DNA of 64,000 nt, from positions 3,391,501-3,455,500 of the forward strand of contig NZ_CP140098.1 in NCBI RefSeq assembly GCF_034440735.1. The letters are read 5' to 3'. Shown here piece by piece: positions 61,461 through 64,000 of the stretch (within the stretch, counting starts at the first letter, position 1; every line of letters begins with the position of its first letter). The notes below the pieces were generated by a model. The model did not search any database. It was not told the origin of the DNA and saw only the letters and a program-made list of their open reading frames with translations. The position numbers were made by a program, and so were the translations under genes. Source of the DNA: Deinococcus sp. AB2017081. GTDB taxonomy: Bacteria > Deinococcota > Deinococci > Deinococcales > Deinococcaceae.

Positions 61461-63035
61461 ATGACGTCCCCGCGCCGCGCCGTGCTCATCCTGACCCTCC
61501 TGCTGACCGCGTGTGCCCAGCCGGGCACGCCCGGCGTCCCGCCGGGGCCAGTGATCACGACCACCGACTTCACGGCCTTCGACACGCCGCAGGGGGCAGG
61601 CAGCATCCGGCTGGGCCGCAGCGGCCGGCTGTCCGTGGACGCCGAGCCACACTTCGCGGCTGTGTCGCCGGACAGCCGGGTGGCATGGGTGACCCTCCAG
61701 AACAACAACGCGGTCGCCACGGTGGACATCGCCAGCGGCACGGTCACGGACGTGCGCAGCCTGGGCCTGAAGGATCACCGCGTGCCCGGCCAGGGGCTGG
61801 ACGCCAGCGACTATGACCGGATCAACATCCGCACCTGGCCGGTGCAGGGGATGTACATGCCGGATCACATCGCGCATGTCGCGATCGGGGGCCGGTCGTA
61901 CCTGCTGACCGCCAACGAGGGCAATCCCCGTGACGAGACCCTGAGCAGCAGCGACGCGGTGAGGGTGGGCACGCTGACCCTCGATCCGGCCGTGTTCCCG
62001 GACGCCGCCAGCCTGCAGGCCGACACGGCCCTGGGCCGCCTCCACGTCAGTCGCCCGGATGCCGACACGGACGGCAACGGACTGGCCGACCGGCTCCTGA
62101 GTTTCGGGGGGCGCAGCGTCAGCGTGTGGGACACGGACCTGGCCCTCGTGGCCGACACCGGAGACGCCATCGAGCGCGACCTGGCGGCGCGGACGCCCGC
62201 GACGTTCGGCAGCGAGGGCACCATCAGTTCCTTCGACACCCGCAGCGATGACCGGGGGCCGGAACCGGAAGCCGTCACGACCGGCGTGATCGCGGGCCGC
62301 ACGCTGGCCTTCGTGGGCCTGGAACGGGCCGGCGGCATCATGGTCTTCGATGTCAGTGATCCGACCACACCGACCATCGTGGACTACGCCCGCTTCGGAG
62401 ACCCGACCGCCGCGCCCGACAGCGGCGATGCCGGCGACCTCCAGCCGGATGCCCTGCTCTTCATTCCGGCGACAGACAGCCCCGGCGGGCAGCCGCTGCT
62501 CGTCGTGAGCAGCGAGGTCAGTGGCAGCGTCACCCTCTACACCGTGCAGGACACGGGTCGCCTGGCCCTCACCGGCCGCTACCAGGCTGCGCCCTTCGCC
62601 TTCGGGCAGGGCGTGGCCAGCATGAGTGCCTACGACCGAACCGGGAAGCGCCTGCTGGTGGTCAACCGTGTTGCGGCCGGGCTGGACATCCTCGATCTGC
62701 GTGACGTGACCCGCCCGGTCAAGACCGGCACCCTGCCGCTGGCATCGTACGGACGGACCCCCACGTGGGCGGCTGTGCGGCCCGACGGCCTGATCGCCGT
62801 GGCTGTCGAGACCTTTCCCAAGACCGACCCCGGTCACGTGCTGTTCCTGAACGCCGACGGCACGTTGCGGGCACCGCCCGTGACCGTCGGCGCCCTGCCC
62901 CAGATGCTGACCTTCACTCCGGACGGCCGGAAGGTGGTCGTGGTCAACGCCGGGGAGGCCAACAGCGCGGGCACGGTGGATCCGGCCGGGTCGGTCAGCA
63001 TTCTCGACGTCTCGCGCGCCCTGGCCGCGAGGTGA
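61461..63035 (+). CDS. Choice-of-anchor-I-like beta-propeller lipoprotein
   Basis: 524 aa from ATG 61461. Lipobox LLLTAC predicts a lipoprotein. Beta-propeller repeats: AEPHFAAVSPDSRVAWVTLQNNNAVATVDIASGTV, IAHVAIGGRSYLLTANEGNPRDE and LAFVGLERAGGIMVFDVSDPTTP, matching proteins related to alkaline phosphatase-like choice-of-anchor I proteins. Extracytoplasmic; enzymatic role not shown. Confidence 0.85.
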   Translation: MTSPRRAVLILTLLLTACAQPGTPGVPPGPVITTTDFTAFDTPQGAGSIRLGRSGRLSVDAEPHFAAVSPDSRVAWVTLQNNNAVATVDIASGTVTDVRSLGLKDHRVPGQGLDASDYDRINIRTWPVQGMYMPDHIAHVAIGGRSYLLTANEGNPRDETLSSSDAVRVGTLTLDPAVFPDAASLQADTALGRLHVSRPDADTDGNGLADRLLSFGGRSVSVWDTDLALVADTGDAIERDLAARTPATFGSEGTISSFDTRSDDRGPEPEAVTTGVIAGRTLAFVGLERAGGIMVFDVSDPTTPTIVDYARFGDPTAAPDSGDAGDLQPDALLFIPATDSPGGQPLLVVSSEVSGSVTLYTVQDTGRLALTGRYQAAPFAFGQGVASMSAYDRTGKRLLVVNRVAAGLDILDLRDVTRPVKTGTLPLASYGRTPTWAAVRPDGLIAVAVETFPKTDPGHVLFLNADGTLRAPPVTVGALPQMLTFTPDGRKVVVVNAGEANSAGTVDPAGSVSILDVSRALAAR

Positions 63036-63112
63036 GGTCGCGCGAGCGGCAGTGAACCCCGGAGGTTCAGGGCCACCACACCGTGCCGCACGGTGGGCCC
63101 CACCATGCAGAC

Positions 63113-63132
63113 GCCCGGCCAGGTGGCCGGGC
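63113..63132 (+). terminator. Hairpin between convergent genes
   Basis: GCCCGGCC/GGCCGGGC, loop AGGT, followed by GCGTTCTC. Confidence 0.6.
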
Positions 63133-63165
63133 GCGTTCTCGACGTTCAGGCGAGAGGGGGCAGGA

Positions 63166-64000
63166 TCACTGCACGCCGATGGTGTGGCCGGCGCTCGCGG
63201 CCCGGGTCTTCCACGCCGCGTGCTCGGTGGTCTCCGTGACCAGCGTGGGGGGGTTGATCAGGGTGGTGTTGTTGTAGCAGGTGCTGGAGCAGTCCTTGAA
63301 CCACGTGTTGTTCAGGAAGGTGCTGCCGTCCGTGCGATGCCGCAGCCACGCGATCTTGTTGTCGAAGACGGTGTTGTTGTACCAGTTGCCCCCGGCCTTG
63401 GAGCCGTACATGTCCCACACGTAGATGCCCACGTTCTGCGCCGCGATCTTGCGTCCGTCCGGCAGCAGGCCGCTGGACACGATGCGGTTGTTGTACACCT
63501 TGTGGTCGTGCCCGCCCGAGATCCCGATGCCCTGGTTGCTCGTGCTGATGATCGTGTTGCCGTACACGTCGAAGTACCCGCCGGCCGTGCTGCTGGAGCT
63601 GCCGTCGCCGTCGCCGAGCAGGATGCCTCCACCGGCGTACCCGGTGTCGGTTGCCGTGTTGATCGCATACGCGCCCCAGATCAGGTTGTCGTGGATCTTC
63701 ACGCGGCTGCCGGACGTACCGGTCGACTGGTACATGTTGATGTTCTCTTCCAGGGCGCTCTTGCCGGGCTCGTTGATCACCTGGTTCCACGCGATCTCGG
63801 CGTTCACCAGCCCCCGCACCGTATTGAACTGGACGAACTGGTACCGGCGGAAGGCGTTCTGGTACCCGCCGCTGCCGTTGCTCAGCCGGCCGTCGATATT
63901 GCGGACGCTGTTGCGCAGGATCTTGATGGTCTGGCCGCTGCTGCCCTTGCCGATGAAGTTGCGGACGTAGATGCCGCCGGTGCCCTCGAGGTAGTTGTTG
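63166..64000 (-). CDS. Right-handed parallel beta-helix protein, 5' end outside window
   Basis: The frame is open to the right edge, so the N-terminus is missing; the GTG at 63819 is internal. Repeated turns such as VYGNTIISTSNQGIGISGG, VYNNRIVSSG, IYVWDMYG and NNTVFDNKIAWLR show the asparagine-ladder pattern of pectate-lyase-like beta-helices. Probably secreted, a polysaccharide lyase or surface glycan-binding protein. Catalytic residues cannot be named from this part. Confidence 0.82.
   Translation of the reverse strand, partial: NNYLEGTGGIYVRNFIGKGSSGQTIKILRNSVRNIDGRLSNGSGGYQNAFRRYQFVQFNTVRGLVNAEIAWNQVINEPGKSALEENINMYQSTGTSGSRVKIHDNLIWGAYAINTATDTGYAGGGILLGDGDGSSSSTAGGYFDVYGNTIISTSNQGIGISGGHDHKVYNNRIVSSGLLPDGRKIAAQNVGIYVWDMYGSKAGGNWYNNTVFDNKIAWLRHRTDGSTFLNNTWFKDCSSTCYNNTTLINPPTLVTETTEHAAWKTRAASAGHTIGVQ

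Overview
The window is a high-GC bacterial chromosome segment that looks like Deinococcus. Many start codons lie 6-9 bases after a TAnnnT -10 box (leaderless transcripts), and the housekeeping set (plsY, asd, proS, infC, hemL, ebfC, recR) together with several small lineage-restricted proteins fits that genus. The genus call is an inference from gene content and promoter style; no 16S or other marker is in the window.

Left part (1 to about 12.9 kb): an integrated element or defence island. It opens inside a translationally coupled operon: an Eco57I-type adenine methylase cut by the window edge, an ImmA/IrrE-type metalloprotease, a HEPN-motif protein and a phospholipase-D-fold protein. Next come a trypsin-like protease gene, an HTH plus PD-(D/E)XK protein, a stand-alone HTH protein, a degenerate helicase-like protein, about 1 kb of apparently non-coding DNA, and a three-gene cassette of an intact tyrosine recombinase, a degenerate recombinase and a small DUF3467-like protein. 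The element ends at the 3' side of a tRNA-Ser(GGA) gene, a classic integration target.

Middle part (13 to 46 kb): mostly core genes. plsY, asd (behind a leader peptide and terminator/antiterminator), a Tat-type dienelactone hydrolase, an ABC exporter and proS (behind a proline-rich leader ORF, flanked by inverted copies of a dispersed intergenic repeat) lead into an aldo/keto reductase, a rhomboid protease, a VOC protein, an FAD oxidoreductase, a MarR-DHA2 exporter pair and a Nudix-MFS-Nudix cluster. A TPP riboswitch then heads a thiamine uptake operon (thiB, thiP, an HhH-GPD protein, thiQ, thiN) with a third repeat copy between thiB and thiP. After that come a lipoprotein hydrolase, hemL, a CoA-binding protein, a glutaredoxin, infC (probable ATA start), an NrtR-like Nudix regulator, a secreted tyrosinase-like/vWA fusion, ebfC and recR.

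Right part (46 to 64 kb): an envelope/glycolipid group (deacetylase, MFS, GT2, GT4, YkoP-like protein), then a homoprotocatechuate (4-hydroxyphenylacetate) catabolic operon on the minus strand. Its order is hpaE, SMI1/KNR4, uronate-dehydrogenase-like, hpaB, hpaD, hpaG, hpaF, hpaH, hpaI, driven by a recognisable promoter and divergent from a PucR-type regulator. A beta-propeller lipoprotein and the 3' part of a right-handed beta-helix protein close the window.
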